A DNA stretch of 45,977 nt from JAAYHV01 sp035268985 (GTDB taxonomy: Bacteria > Bacillota > Clostridia > Peptostreptococcales > Anaerovoracaceae). Below, piece after piece: positions 1-8,031 of this stretch (positions are counted from its first letter, which is position 1; each line of letters starts with the position of its first letter). The notes under the pieces were generated by a model, which worked only from the letters and a program-made list of their open reading frames with translations, ran no database searches and was not told the DNA's origin. The stretch covers positions 1 to 45,977 of the forward strand of contig DATFJV010000010.1 of the NCBI GenBank assembly GCA_035268985.1, in the 5' to 3' direction. Made by a program: the position numbers and the translations under genes.

Positions 1-2
1 AT

Positions 3-326
3 GAATTCGTTGGTGGGGTTTCAATACAAAAGAAAAATGGAGAATATTTAATTTACGATATAGCAGTAATGAAAGAGCTTAGAGGAAAGCATATAGGAAG
101 GGCACTTTTGCTTCATGCATTAAATAAAATTAATGAGTTCGAGGCTACGCGAGTTTATTTGGTTGCAAAAGCTCCTAAGTTCTTTGAAAAATATGGATTT
201 TGTTATGTACCTGATAGTGAAGTACCTCCACTTTTTAACTGTTTGAATTGTGAGCAATATAACGTTACTTGTTTTCCAAAGGTAATGAGACTAAATATGA
301 AAAATTGTAGACTGTTTTGGAACTGA
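3..326 (+). CDS. GNAT-family N-acetyltransferase, 5' truncated by window edge
   Basis: The reading frame is open from base 3 to the stop at 326, so the gene begins outside the window; an internal ATG at 69 is not the true start because the upstream codons read on as a GNAT beta strand (GEYLIYDIAVMKELRGKHIG). That segment matches GNAT motif A, the acetyl-CoA pyrophosphate-binding loop, with His in place of the usual Gly in R-G-K-G-I-G. The later YGF (in FFEKYGFCYV) is the typical C-terminal GNAT strand. The acceptor substrate cannot be told. An ECF S-component gene follows after 10 bases in the same direction. Confidence 0.75.
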   Translation, partial: EFVGGVSIQKKNGEYLIYDIAVMKELRGKHIGRALLLHALNKINEFEATRVYLVAKAPKFFEKYGFCYVPDSEVPPLFNCLNCEQYNVTCFPKVMRLNMKNCRLFWN

Positions 327-336
327 GGAATAATAA

Positions 337-864
337 ATGCAAAGTAGAACTGAAAATATAACGGTATCTGCAATATGCCTTTCCTTGGCTATGATACTAC
401 CATTTATAACTGGACAAATACCACAAATAGGTGCCATGCTGGCACCTATGCATTTGCCTATAATAATCTGCGGTCTACTTTGTAGTCCGATGTATGGGTT
501 AATTATAGGCTTACTTTCGCCCTTATTAAGATTCGTTATATTTGGAATGCCACCGTTATTCCCAATAGGAATTGCTATGAGTTTTGAACTTGCTACCTAT
601 GGATTAGTAGCCTCTTTGTTGTATAAAAAATATGGTATTTACAAGTCATTGATTACTACAATGATTTTAGGAAGAATGATTTGGGGAATTACAATGGCAG
701 GAATTGCTGGATTTAGTGATATTAGCTTTGGATTGAATGCGTTTTTTACTGTGGCATTTATAAATTCTTTTCCAGGCATAATGATTCAAATTGTGTTTAT
801 TCCTGTTATAATCAAAGCTATTAAAAGGAGAAATAATTTAAGTGAAAACAAAAGAATATATTGA
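337..864 (+). CDS. ECF transporter S component (substrate-binding membrane subunit)
   Basis: A 175-residue, very hydrophobic protein with about five or six predicted membrane helices. It has the S-component-like pattern of a small integral membrane protein with a conserved LPIIICGLLCSPMYGLIIG stretch near residues 40-58 and a basic C-terminus. S components capture vitamins or metabolite precursors and dock on a shared EcfAA'T energising module, which is not encoded here, so this would be a group II system. The next gene, a uridine-kinase-like P-loop protein, overlaps its 3' end by 23 bases. S components are sometimes paired with a kinase that traps the imported substrate, so a nucleoside or phosphorylatable vitamin precursor is a reasonable guess but not shown. 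Family call is good; substrate unknown. Confidence 0.72.
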   Translation: MQSRTENITVSAICLSLAMILPFITGQIPQIGAMLAPMHLPIIICGLLCSPMYGLIIGLLSPLLRFVIFGMPPLFPIGIAMSFELATYGLVASLLYKKYGIYKSLITTMILGRMIWGITMAGIAGFSDISFGLNAFFTVAFINSFPGIMIQIVFIPVIIKAIKRRNNLSENKRIY

Positions 865-1426
865 AATTAAATCTCGTGATTTGAATAAACTTAAAGAGTT
901 AATTGAAATAATTGAAAATTGCGGCAAAGATATATTAATATCAATTGATGGTAATTCCGGATCTGGAAAAACGTATTATTCTAATATTTTATCTAAGCTT
1001 TATGACTGTAATGTTATACATATAGATAGTTTCTATTTACCCAAGGGAAAAATTAAGATAAATGAATTAGGGGGGAACATAGATTATTATAGATTGGAAA
1101 ATGAAGTATTAAAAAAAATTCATAATAGTGAAATAAAATATAGAGAGTTTGATTGTAAAAAGCAAGAGTTTGGTGAAGAGATTAAATTGCAAAAGAAAAG
1201 AATTAATATTATTGAAGGGTCATATTCTCAAAACAAAAATTTAAAAAAATATTACGATGTGAATGTTTTTGTTAAATGTGATGAGGTTACTCAGCTTGAA
1301 AGGATTATGAAAAGAGAAGGGGAAAGAAAGTTAATCGAATTTAAAGAGAAGTGGATTCCCATGGAAAACGATTATTTTCAGAAAAGTGGGGTAAATAATT
1401 CTTATGACATATTAATTAAAAACTAG
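842..1426 (+). CDS. uridine-kinase-like P-loop kinase
   Basis: A 194-residue protein starting at a GTG preceded by AAAAGGAG about 10 bases upstream, inside the 3' end of the S-component gene. A Walker A motif GNSGSGKT lies at residues 37-44 after a beta strand (ILISID), followed by HIDSFYLP, the DDFY-like substrate motif of the uridine kinase/phosphoribulokinase family. IIEGSYSQN corresponds to the family's EG-Y-S element and RIMKREGER to the lid arginines. The lid and C-terminus match this family better than shikimate or adenylate kinases. It probably phosphorylates a nucleoside or related small molecule, perhaps the one imported by the preceding S component. Substrate unproven. Confidence 0.7.
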   Translation: MKTKEYIEIKSRDLNKLKELIEIIENCGKDILISIDGNSGSGKTYYSNILSKLYDCNVIHIDSFYLPKGKIKINELGGNIDYYRLENEVLKKIHNSEIKYREFDCKKQEFGEEIKLQKKRINIIEGSYSQNKNLKKYYDVNVFVKCDEVTQLERIMKREGERKLIEFKEKWIPMENDYFQKSGVNNSYDILIKN

Positions 1427-1434
1427 GAGGTAAC

Positions 1435-1977
1435 ATGGAATATAATAAGAGGATTGCCAGTGTTAATGAATACTTTAGATACTATTTTGATTCTGCTTAT
1501 AGTGCAATAAATATGGCAACTAGAGATAAAAAAATATTGACTCAAGATTTCATTGAAAGAATAATGCTTGCAGTAACCGAAGTGAATGGATGCAAGGTTT
1601 GTTCCCAAGCCCATGTTAAAATGGCCTTAGAAAGCGGAATGACAGATGAGGAAATAAGTGAACTTTTATCAAATGAAAAGGACCAAGTCCCTGAAGATCA
1701 AAGTGTTGCTGTTATGTTTGCAACTCATTATGCGGATAAAAGCGGAAAGCCAGACAAGGAAATTACAGATATACTTTATGATAAATATGGTAAAAAATTA
1801 GGGAAATCGATTATTGCAGTGTGTAGAATTATAATGGTTGGTAATGTATTTGGTATAGCTATGGACACAATAAAAACTAGCAACAAATTAAGGGAGCTAG
1901 CTATTATATTGGGCAGTGTAATTTTAGTACCTGTTTATTTAATTGTGTTTATTTTAGGTTTGATTTTTAATAGATAG
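1435..1977 (+). CDS. carboxymuconolactone decarboxylase/AhpD-like protein with C-terminal membrane anchor
   Basis: A 180-residue protein with a strong AGGAGG site just upstream of its ATG. Residues E49, C53, C56 and H60 form the E-x3-C-x2-C-x3-H motif of AhpD-like alkylhydroperoxidases, in which the two cysteines make a redox disulfide and Glu/His relay protons. Unlike ordinary soluble AhpD proteins, it ends in a hydrophobic helix (about residues 155-178), suggesting a membrane-anchored form with the redox domain probably in the cytoplasm. It lies 8 bases behind the kinase gene and is probably cotranscribed with it. A role in peroxide or disulfide reduction is inferred from the motif only. 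Confidence 0.75.
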   Translation: MEYNKRIASVNEYFRYYFDSAYSAINMATRDKKILTQDFIERIMLAVTEVNGCKVCSQAHVKMALESGMTDEEISELLSNEKDQVPEDQSVAVMFATHYADKSGKPDKEITDILYDKYGKKLGKSIIAVCRIIMVGNVFGIAMDTIKTSNKLRELAIILGSVILVPVYLIVFILGLIFNR

Positions 1978-1982
1978 TAAAG

Positions 1983-2441
1983 TTATATTTTTGATAACAT
2001 AGTTCTAACATAAAGTTGACTAGCAAAGGAGTAGGAGACGTTTCTTAAAATATCTCTAGGATCTTTTGGGTTGCTTTTTTTTATTAATGATTTTCCTTCA
2101 AATGTTGTCTTTACGGCTTTTTCAATCATATCACAAAACTCGTTATAGGAGGTTTCTATATCAGTAAATCCTAAATACAGTTTTATTAACTTATCTATCT
2201 CTTCTATTGAATAAACTGGCTTTAAAATTGCAATTACAAAAAGAGTAGCCAAAGCTTCCTTTGAGTATTTTTTGTTTTCTGGTGCTGGTATCAATTTTAC
2301 TTTAACATAATTGTTAATCATAGTATTAGTTATGGAATTGTTATTCTCTCCTAAGCATAAGTTTAAATATTTTATTACTTGATTTAAATATAATTCCATC
2401 TCAGGGAGTTCGTTCCATCTAGGTAACTTGAATTCTTTCAT
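1983..2441 (-). CDS. DUF1836 domain-containing protein
   Basis: A 152-residue protein matching the DUF1836 pattern: an N-terminal LPRWNELPEMELYLNQVI helix, a TMINNYVK segment, a KLIPAPENKKYSKEALA-type wing, and an ILKPVYSIEEI helix. The middle looks like a MerR-like winged helix-turn-helix (TNTMINNYVKVKLIPAPE), so DNA binding is possible, but no function is established for the family. It is convergent with the AhpD-like gene, only five bases apart, with no obvious hairpin between them. The ATG is preceded by AGGAGATAATT on the minus strand, a good ribosome site. Confidence 0.72.
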   Translation of the reverse strand: MKEFKLPRWNELPEMELYLNQVIKYLNLCLGENNNSITNTMINNYVKVKLIPAPENKKYSKEALATLFVIAILKPVYSIEEIDKLIKLYLGFTDIETSYNEFCDMIEKAVKTTFEGKSLIKKSNPKDPRDILRNVSYSFASQLYVRTMLSKI

Positions 2442-2533
2442 AATTATCTCCTACTTATTTATACTAACCAATATACCTTATTATAACATTTGAATTATGC
2501 TGATTAAAAGAAATATTTTTCACATATACTTCA

Positions 2534-2562
2534 TTGACCTAGTAAAGAAATTGTTGTATTAT
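2534..2562 (+). promoter_or_regulatory. sigma-70/sigma-A-type promoter of the acyl-CoA synthetase gene
   Basis: TTGACC at 2534-2539 and TATTAT at 2557-2562 are separated by exactly 17 bases. The start codon of the acyl-CoA synthetase is 51 bases beyond the -10 box. Read by eye; no transcript data. Confidence 0.6.
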
Positions 2563-2613
2563 GGTAAATGTTACTAATATAACTAGTATTTAATACTATG
2601 TAAGGAGAAAAAT

Positions 2614-4314
2614 ATGAATAGAATGTACAAGGCCGAAAGTCTTAAAGAGATTATTTTGAACTCTGTTGAGAAATACGGCGATAGAGAGGCATTTACACTT
2701 AAAATAATTGAAGGAGAAAAAAACAATAAAAAAGTCACATATGAGAACAAAACATATAATGATTTTAAAAATGACATTTATGCAATAGGTACAGTTATGC
2801 TTAAAAAGGGTATACTTAACCAAAGATGTGCGTTTATAGGTAAGAATAGTTATGAATGGATTACAGCTTATACAGCAGCTCTTTTAGGTGGAGGTACTGT
2901 AGTGCCATTGGACAAAGGGCTCCCATATGAAGAAATTAAACTTTCAATAGAAAGAAGTGAATCAAAGTTAGTGTTTTTTGATAAAGCAAACGAACCTGTC
3001 ATTGAAAAAATTATGGAAGAAAATGATGATAAAGAACTTGAGTTTGTGTCTTTGGAAAGAACATCAACGCACAAAACTTTTTATGATTTATTGAAACAAG
3101 GTCAAGAATTAAGAAAGCAAAATGAACTTAGTTATGATTCAATTGAAATAGATAAAGACAAGGTTTCAATACTATTGTTTACATCTGGTACTACGTCAAT
3201 GTCTAAGATAGTTATGCTTACGCAAAGAAACGTAGCAACTAATATTTCTGGAGCAATTAGCGTTGAACCTTTTTATTCAACAGATATTAATATGGCATTT
3301 TTGCCATATCATCACACATTTGGTTCTACTGGACAGTGGGTATTAATTGCTGCAGGAGCAAAGACGGTATACTGCGATGGATTAAAATATATACAGCAAA
3401 ATATGGTGGAATACAAAGTTTCAGTATTTGTGGCTGTACCGCTTCTTATCGAATCGATATATAAAAAAATAATTAATCAGGCTGAAAAGCAAGGTAAGCT
3501 TGGACAGCTTCAGTTCATGACCAAGGTAGCAAATGCATTGTTAAAAGTAGGGATAGACATTAGAAGAAAAGTATTTAAGAGTGTTTTGGATAAATTGGGT
3601 GGAGAACTTAGATTCATAATTAGTGGTGCTGCAGCAATAGACCCAAAAGCATTAAAGGGATTTAAAGATTTGGGTATCATGACTGTTCAAGGATATGGGC
3701 TTACAGAGACCTCTCCAATATTAACGGCAGAAACCCCCGACAACATGAAACTTGGTTCTGTTGGCAAGGCATTTCCAGAAGTAGAAGTTAAAATAAACAG
3801 TCCCGATGATAAAGGTGTGGGAGAAGTCATAGCTAGAGGACCAAATATAATGAAAGGTTATTATAATAACACTGAAGAGACGGCAGAAGTGTTAAAAAAT
3901 GGATGGTTCTATACTGGAGATTTAGGTTACATAGACAATGATGGTTTTCTTTTCCTTAGGGGTAGAAAGAAGAATGTAATAGTATTAAAGAACGGTAAAA
4001 ACATATATCCTGAGGAATTAGAATTAACTTATGCGAACCTTCCTTATGTTAAAGAAAATGTAGTACTTGGAATACCTAATAAAGAGGATGATAGAGATTT
4101 GGTACTTTATCTAAAAGTAGTATATGATGATGAATACTTCGATTGCGAAAAGGAAGAAATTGAAAAATTAATTAAAAGTGATGTTGATAAGATCAATGAT
4201 ACATTACCTAAATATAAGCAAATAAGAAGAGTTATCGTTACTGACGAAGAGATGATTAAAACAACTTCTGGAAAAGTTAAGAGATTTGAAGAAATAAAAA
4301 CTATAAAACAGTAG
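2614..4314 (+). CDS. AMP-binding long-chain acyl-CoA synthetase/ligase
   Basis: A 566-residue member of the ANL adenylating enzymes, activating a fatty acid with ATP to acyl-AMP and then acyl-CoA. Visible motifs: P-loop-like ILLFTSGTTSMSKIVMLTQRN (about residue 189 on; the usual Gly/Pro-rich TSGTTGxPK is altered to TSGTTSMSK), YGLTETSP (A5), GWFYTGDLGYIDNDGF (A7), RGRKKNVIVLKNGKNIYPEELE (A8 hinge) and a C-terminal TTSGKVKR lysine (A10). It starts at an ATG after TAAGGAGAAAA. No signal peptide or membrane segment is seen, so it is probably cytoplasmic or peripheral. The substituted P-loop (G to S, P to M) is unusual but the lysine is kept. Chain-length specificity cannot be read. Confidence 0.88.
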   Translation: MNRMYKAESLKEIILNSVEKYGDREAFTLKIIEGEKNNKKVTYENKTYNDFKNDIYAIGTVMLKKGILNQRCAFIGKNSYEWITAYTAALLGGGTVVPLDKGLPYEEIKLSIERSESKLVFFDKANEPVIEKIMEENDDKELEFVSLERTSTHKTFYDLLKQGQELRKQNELSYDSIEIDKDKVSILLFTSGTTSMSKIVMLTQRNVATNISGAISVEPFYSTDINMAFLPYHHTFGSTGQWVLIAAGAKTVYCDGLKYIQQNMVEYKVSVFVAVPLLIESIYKKIINQAEKQGKLGQLQFMTKVANALLKVGIDIRRKVFKSVLDKLGGELRFIISGAAAIDPKALKGFKDLGIMTVQGYGLTETSPILTAETPDNMKLGSVGKAFPEVEVKINSPDDKGVGEVIARGPNIMKGYYNNTEETAEVLKNGWFYTGDLGYIDNDGFLFLRGRKKNVIVLKNGKNIYPEELELTYANLPYVKENVVLGIPNKEDDRDLVLYLKVVYDDEYFDCEKEEIEKLIKSDVDKINDTLPKYKQIRRVIVTDEEMIKTTSGKVKRFEEIKTIKQ

Positions 4315-4352
4315 CATAAAATGATATAATCTACCTAGAAAGGTAGGGTATT

Positions 4353-4484
4353 ATGCAAAAAATTAGGTATATGCTACTAGCTGTTGCAATAATTTTTATT
4401 GGAATAGGAATATACATAAATGAATATGAAGTTGTGTTTGCCAAAGCTATTAGAATATGCCTAGAATGTATAGGTATAGGATGA
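4353..4484 (+). CDS. CD1871A-type small CXXC membrane protein
   Basis: A 43-residue ORF starting MQKIRYMLLAVAIIFIGIGI with one transmembrane helix and ending with R-I-C-L-E-C-I-G-I-G, the hallmark C-terminal CLECIGIG of the clostridial CD1871A family. The ATG follows AAAGGTAGGG, a fair ribosome site. Its TGA stop overlaps the ATG of the following NapH-like ferredoxin gene (ATGA at 4481-4484), so translation is probably coupled. The constant pairing with a membrane ferredoxin suggests that its CXXC serves electron transfer or assembly in that complex, but this is inference. Confidence 0.8.
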   Translation: MQKIRYMLLAVAIIFIGIGIYINEYEVVFAKAIRICLECIGIG

Positions 4485-5332
4485 TGAGGCGATTAATTCA
4501 AACTATCAGCACAGTCTTTTTTAATGGTTATGTTATAGGGTTTATAAATGGCACAATATTTAAGGGTGACTTAAAAGTTACCTGCGTTCCAGTACTAAAT
4601 TGTTATAGTTGCCCGGGTGCTCTTGGGTCGTGTCCCATAGGCTCATTGCAAGCAGTTCTTGCAGACAAAAAGTATAACTTTTCGTTTTATGTACTAGGGC
4701 TTATAATGCTGTTTGGCATAGTTTTAGGCAGGTTTATATGTGGATTTTTATGTCCCTTTGGATTATTACAAGATTTACTATATAAAATACCGTTAAAAAA
4801 GCACAACAAATTTAAATATGATGGAAAGCTTAGGTATTTAAAGTATATAGTTTTAATTTTTATGGTGATTATTGGCCCTTTGTTGTTGGTTAATGATTAC
4901 GGAACAGGAGATCCTTACTTTTGCAAATATTTATGTCCAGCGGGAACCTTTGAAGCTGGCATACCACTGGCTATAGCCAATGAAGGTGTTAGAAGTGCGT
5001 TGGGAATACTGTTTGACTATAAGATGCTAATACTAGTTATAGTTGTTTATGCATCGATTAAAATATATAGGCCATTTTGCAAGTACTTATGTCCATTAGG
5101 TGGTATTTACGGCTTATTTAATAAGTTTAGCTTTTATCAAATGAAAGTTGATGATAAGAAATGTATCAAATGTAAAAAATGCATTGATGCATGCAAGATG
5201 AATGTAGATGTTCTTGATAACATCAATTCGATGGAATGTATAAGATGTATGGATTGCGTTAAAGCATGTCCAGTTGATGCAATTGATGCAGGGTTAAAAA
5301 AGGAATTACAGAGAATAAAAAATGAGGGTTAA
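4481..5332 (+). CDS. NapH/NosR-like polytopic 4Fe-4S membrane protein
   Basis: A 283-residue protein if started at 4481, where ATG overlaps the TGA of the mini-protein; an ATG 24 bases upstream lacks a ribosome site. Several membrane helices carry paired cysteine motifs CGFLCPFG, CKYLCPAG and CKYLCPLGG typical of the NapH/RnfB-associated family, plus an N-terminal CVPVLNCYSCPGALGSCPIG. The C-terminus is a 2x[4Fe-4S] ferredoxin (CIKCKKCIDACK and CIRCMDCVKACP). It probably moves electrons between a quinol or flavin donor and a periplasm- or cytoplasm-facing partner; the partner is not encoded nearby apart from the CXXC mini-protein. The last codons lie in a perfect palindrome shared with the convergent gene. 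Confidence 0.82.
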   Translation: MMRRLIQTISTVFFNGYVIGFINGTIFKGDLKVTCVPVLNCYSCPGALGSCPIGSLQAVLADKKYNFSFYVLGLIMLFGIVLGRFICGFLCPFGLLQDLLYKIPLKKHNKFKYDGKLRYLKYIVLIFMVIIGPLLLVNDYGTGDPYFCKYLCPAGTFEAGIPLAIANEGVRSALGILFDYKMLILVIVVYASIKIYRPFCKYLCPLGGIYGLFNKFSFYQMKVDDKKCIKCKKCIDACKMNVDVLDNINSMECIRCMDCVKACPVDAIDAGLKKELQRIKNEG

Positions 5333-5344
5333 CCCTCATTTTTT
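5317..5344. terminator. bidirectional intrinsic terminator embedded in two convergent stop codons
   Basis: A 28-base perfect palindrome, centred on GTTAAC between 5330 and 5331, with A6 on one side and T6 on the other. As RNA on either strand it folds TGAGGG/CCCTCA around TTAA and ends in a U run. Both flanking genes stop inside it (TAA at 5330-5332 on plus, TTA/TAA at 5329-5331 on minus), so both proteins end in -K-N-E-G. Confidence 0.85.
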
Positions 5345-6162
5345 GAACTTATTAAAATTGCAAAATCTACAATTTTAGCAAAATCATTTTTAACCCTTTG
5401 TGCTGTTTCAAAGACTTCCTTATGGGTTAATTTTTGTTTTGATATACCTGCAGCCATATTGGTAATGCACGATATACCAATTACTTTAATGTTGCAATGG
5501 GAAGCCACAATTGCTTCAGGGACTGTTGACATACCGACGGCATCAGCACCTATTGCTCTTAAATATCTTATTTCTGCAGGAGTTTCAAAACTAGGTCCAC
5601 TCATCATAGCATAAATACCTTCTTTCAAATCGATATTGTTAGTAAGAGCCATATCCATTAGAGATGTTCTTAGTTTTTCGCTATAAGTATCGCTCATATC
5701 AGGAAATCTTGTCCCATATTCCTCCATATTTGGACCAATAAGGGGATTACTACCTGAAAGGTTTATATGGTCAGATATAAGCATAAGCGCGCCTGAACTG
5801 TATTCTAAATTTATACCGCCTGCCGCGTTAGTTATAATTAAGGTGTTTATTCCAAGATTTTTCATTATCCTTATGGGCATAGTCACTTCTTTTTGATCAT
5901 ATCCTTCGTAATAGTGAAATCTACCAGACATAAGCATAATTGGTATGCCTTTAAAATATCCCAAATACATTTCTCCACCATGACCGACCACAGTAGATGT
6001 GGGAAATCCAGGGATATCTTTGTAATTTATAGCAATACAATCGGTCAAATTTTCAGCAAAATCACCAAGTCCACTACCTAATATTATCCCGATTGTTGCA
6101 TTTCTCATATCATAACCTTTTAAGAAATATGTTGCAGCATTTATTCTTTCATTAATATCCAT
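5329..6162 (-). CDS. punA: purine-nucleoside phosphorylase
   Basis: A 277-residue trimeric-type PNP that phosphorolyses (deoxy)inosine or guanosine to base plus (deoxy)ribose-1-phosphate. Motifs: ILGSGLGDF near residue 28 (phosphate loop), VVGHGGE, MSGRFHYYEGY, NAAGGIN, and MSGPSFETPAEIRYLR with the base-site Glu, then a late TNMAAGIS. Length fits the family. It is the last gene of a tight minus-strand run orr, kinase-like, punA (gaps of 2 and 9 bases). Start ATG has AAAGGAGTAAT upstream. The C-terminal four residues are encoded by the shared palindromic terminator. Confidence 0.93.
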   Translation of the reverse strand: MDINERINAATYFLKGYDMRNATIGIILGSGLGDFAENLTDCIAINYKDIPGFPTSTVVGHGGEMYLGYFKGIPIMLMSGRFHYYEGYDQKEVTMPIRIMKNLGINTLIITNAAGGINLEYSSGALMLISDHINLSGSNPLIGPNMEEYGTRFPDMSDTYSEKLRTSLMDMALTNNIDLKEGIYAMMSGPSFETPAEIRYLRAIGADAVGMSTVPEAIVASHCNIKVIGISCITNMAAGISKQKLTHKEVFETAQRVKNDFAKIVDFAILISSKNEG

Positions 6163-6171
6163 ATTACTCCT

Positions 6172-6801
6172 TTAATTTGGCATTATCGATTCCTTACCAT
6201 GATTTTTTACAAAGTCATATATCAAGTTTACGGTGCTATCAATACCTAATGCGCTAGTGTTAATACATAAATCATATGTTGTGGAATTTCCCCATTTTTT
6301 ATCAGAATAGTACTCGTAATATCTTTTTCTTTGTTTATCAACTTGGTTAACAAGTTTTTCCATCTCTTGATAAGATAAATTGTTTTCATCATTATCAATA
6401 GCAAGTATACGATTTACTCTATCTTCTATAGGTGAATGTAAGAAAATGTTTATACTACCCATTTCTCTCAAAGCATAATCAGAGCCTCTGCCAACTATCA
6501 CACAGGATTCTTGTTTTGCAATTTCTTTTACTATGTTATACTCGTGTATTTGTATATTATCAATATTGGTTAGTTGATAAAACTCAGGGGCAAAAACTGT
6601 TAAAAGGCTTCCAGGCGTAAAAGAAGGTGGTTTTTCGTCATTGTTTTTCACATAATCTTTATGATAACCAGTTTTTTCAACTGCCAAGTCAATAAGTTCA
6701 TTATCATAAAAAGCGATGTTCAGTTTTTTGGCTAAGCGTTTCCCTATTTCGTGGCCGCCGCTGCCAAATTCACGACCTATGGTTATTACCAAATTATCCA
6801 T
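6172..6801 (-). CDS. cytidylate kinase-like family protein
   Basis: A 209-residue P-loop protein with the N-terminal pattern VITIGREFGSGGHEIGKRLAKKL (residues 5-27), followed by FYDNELID. This is the cytidylate kinase-like family (distinct from Cmk itself), whose loop is GREFGSGG rather than GPxGSGKS, so a canonical lysine is missing at the P-loop. CVIVGRGSDYAL and IFLHSPIEDRVNRI match the family core. Its true substrate is not known; phosphorylation of a nucleotide or another small molecule is assumed. The stop is 9 bases before the punA start, and its start is 2 bases after the orr stop, so all three are one transcription unit. Confidence 0.8.
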   Translation of the reverse strand: MDNLVITIGREFGSGGHEIGKRLAKKLNIAFYDNELIDLAVEKTGYHKDYVKNNDEKPPSFTPGSLLTVFAPEFYQLTNIDNIQIHEYNIVKEIAKQESCVIVGRGSDYALREMGSINIFLHSPIEDRVNRILAIDNDENNLSYQEMEKLVNQVDKQRKRYYEYYSDKKWGNSTTYDLCINTSALGIDSTVNLIYDFVKNHGKESIMPN

Positions 6802-6803
6802 GA

Positions 6804-7892
6804 CTATTTTATATACTCCCTTTCCACATATTTACTAGTAATATTTTTAAGCATGCCACCGTATCCTAATTTAAAACTTATTATATCTCCAACGTTATAT
6901 TCTTTACTGCAATTAGTAACATCAAGTATTGTATGGTCAGAGCTTCCTCCCATAATTTCAATGTCAGGATCTAGGGGAGTCATACTATCCAAATCAGTAT
7001 CTTGCTTTCCTAGAGCTACTATAGCTCTCATCATTATTCCTTTATCTTCGTAATATGGTTTTTGACCAAAAGCATCAACACCTACTTCACCAATAGGAAG
7101 AGATGGTTTTTCTTTTAATTCTACAATTTGTGTTTCCAGTATTAATGTTTCTTCAGTAGTACCTGGTAATTGAGTTTCATAAGCGGTATCATTTCCAAGT
7201 AAGAAGGCCTCTCCTAATCTCAAATTGTTAATTCCTTTTGGTAATTCACCCTTAGGGATTAAGTATATTGAACTAGAATTACCTCCTGAAATCATAGAGA
7301 GCTTAATGCCAAATTTAGACTCCACGTTTTTTGCTAAATTTACCAATTGCGATAGGTTATTATTCTTTGGAATAATTGCGCCATAACATGTTAAGTTAAC
7401 CCCTAATCCGTACAATTCAATGTTTTCCATGGAAAGGATTTCTTCAATGGAATTCAAAATATATTCTTCATCTTCAAAGAACATTCCTTCTCGCAAATCA
7501 CCAAGATCTATCATTAGTAATACTTTATGTACTATATTAGCTTTTTTAGCTTCTTCATTAAGCAATCTTATAGTTGATATTTCAGAATTAAAGCTTAAAT
7601 CAACATGTTCTATTACTTCTTTTATTTCACAGTGCATTGGTATTCTTAGAAGAACAGTCATTTTGTTTTCTTTTCTTACCAAATTACTGTAGCTTTTTAT
7701 ATTAGCAATTCTAGAATCTGCAATATAGTCAACTTTAGGATGCTTTGCTACCATATTTACCATATTCAAATCAGCACATAGTCCTTTAGTAACTATCATT
7801 AGTGAACAATTCCCATCATCCTTTGTAATTTTAGCTACTGCGTCTAAATTTTTTTCCAATTTCTTTAAATTAATTATAATTTTTGGGTACAT
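6804..7892 (-). CDS. orr: alanine/ornithine racemase family PLP enzyme (ornithine racemase-like)
   Basis: A 362-residue fold-type III PLP enzyme. The start chosen is the ATG at 7892 (MYPKIIINLKKLEKNL), preceded by GAAGGAAAAAGT; the longer upstream frame has no family resemblance. The PLP Schiff-base lysine is K36 in VTKGLCAD, followed by DYIADSRIANIK, LLMIDLGDLREGMF, LTCYGAIIP, ISGGNSSSIYL and NNLRLGEAFLLG. This is the ornithine-racemase branch, which in Stickland fermenters makes D-ornithine for the B12-dependent aminomutase route. No ora/ort genes lie in this window, so the true substrate is open. It leads the orr-kinase-punA operon and is divergent from a sensor kinase. Confidence 0.82.
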   Translation of the reverse strand: MYPKIIINLKKLEKNLDAVAKITKDDGNCSLMIVTKGLCADLNMVNMVAKHPKVDYIADSRIANIKSYSNLVRKENKMTVLLRIPMHCEIKEVIEHVDLSFNSEISTIRLLNEEAKKANIVHKVLLMIDLGDLREGMFFEDEEYILNSIEEILSMENIELYGLGVNLTCYGAIIPKNNNLSQLVNLAKNVESKFGIKLSMISGGNSSSIYLIPKGELPKGINNLRLGEAFLLGNDTAYETQLPGTTEETLILETQIVELKEKPSLPIGEVGVDAFGQKPYYEDKGIMMRAIVALGKQDTDLDSMTPLDPDIEIMGGSSDHTILDVTNCSKEYNVGDIISFKLGYGGMLKNITSKYVEREYIK

Positions 7893-7926
7893 ACTTTTTC
7901 CTTCTTTCATTGAATTTCTCGAATTT

Positions 7927-7955
7927 ATATTAACATAATTTGGATATTTATTCAA
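7927..7955 (-). promoter_or_regulatory. sigma-70/sigma-A-type promoter for the orr operon
   Basis: On the minus strand TTGAAT (7955-7950) and TAATAT (7932-7927) are separated by exactly 17 bases. The -10 box lies about 35 bases ahead of the orr ATG. Called by eye. Confidence 0.5.
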
Positions 7956-7986
7956 TGTTATTAACTTGTGCTTGAAAAGGCAAATA

Positions 7987-8031
7987 ATGCTAGGTATAAT
8001 GATTCCAAAAGCCAAACGGAGTCAAATTTGA
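7987..8031 (+). CDS. possible 14-codon leader peptide translationally coupled to the sensor kinase
   Basis: ATG at 7987 has AAAAGG six bases upstream and encodes MLGIMIPKAKRSQI, then TGA at 8029-8031. The stop overlaps the proposed TTG start of the sensor kinase in a TTGA arrangement. No homologue is recognised and such a short ORF can arise by chance. Confidence 0.25.
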   Translation: MLGIMIPKAKRSQI

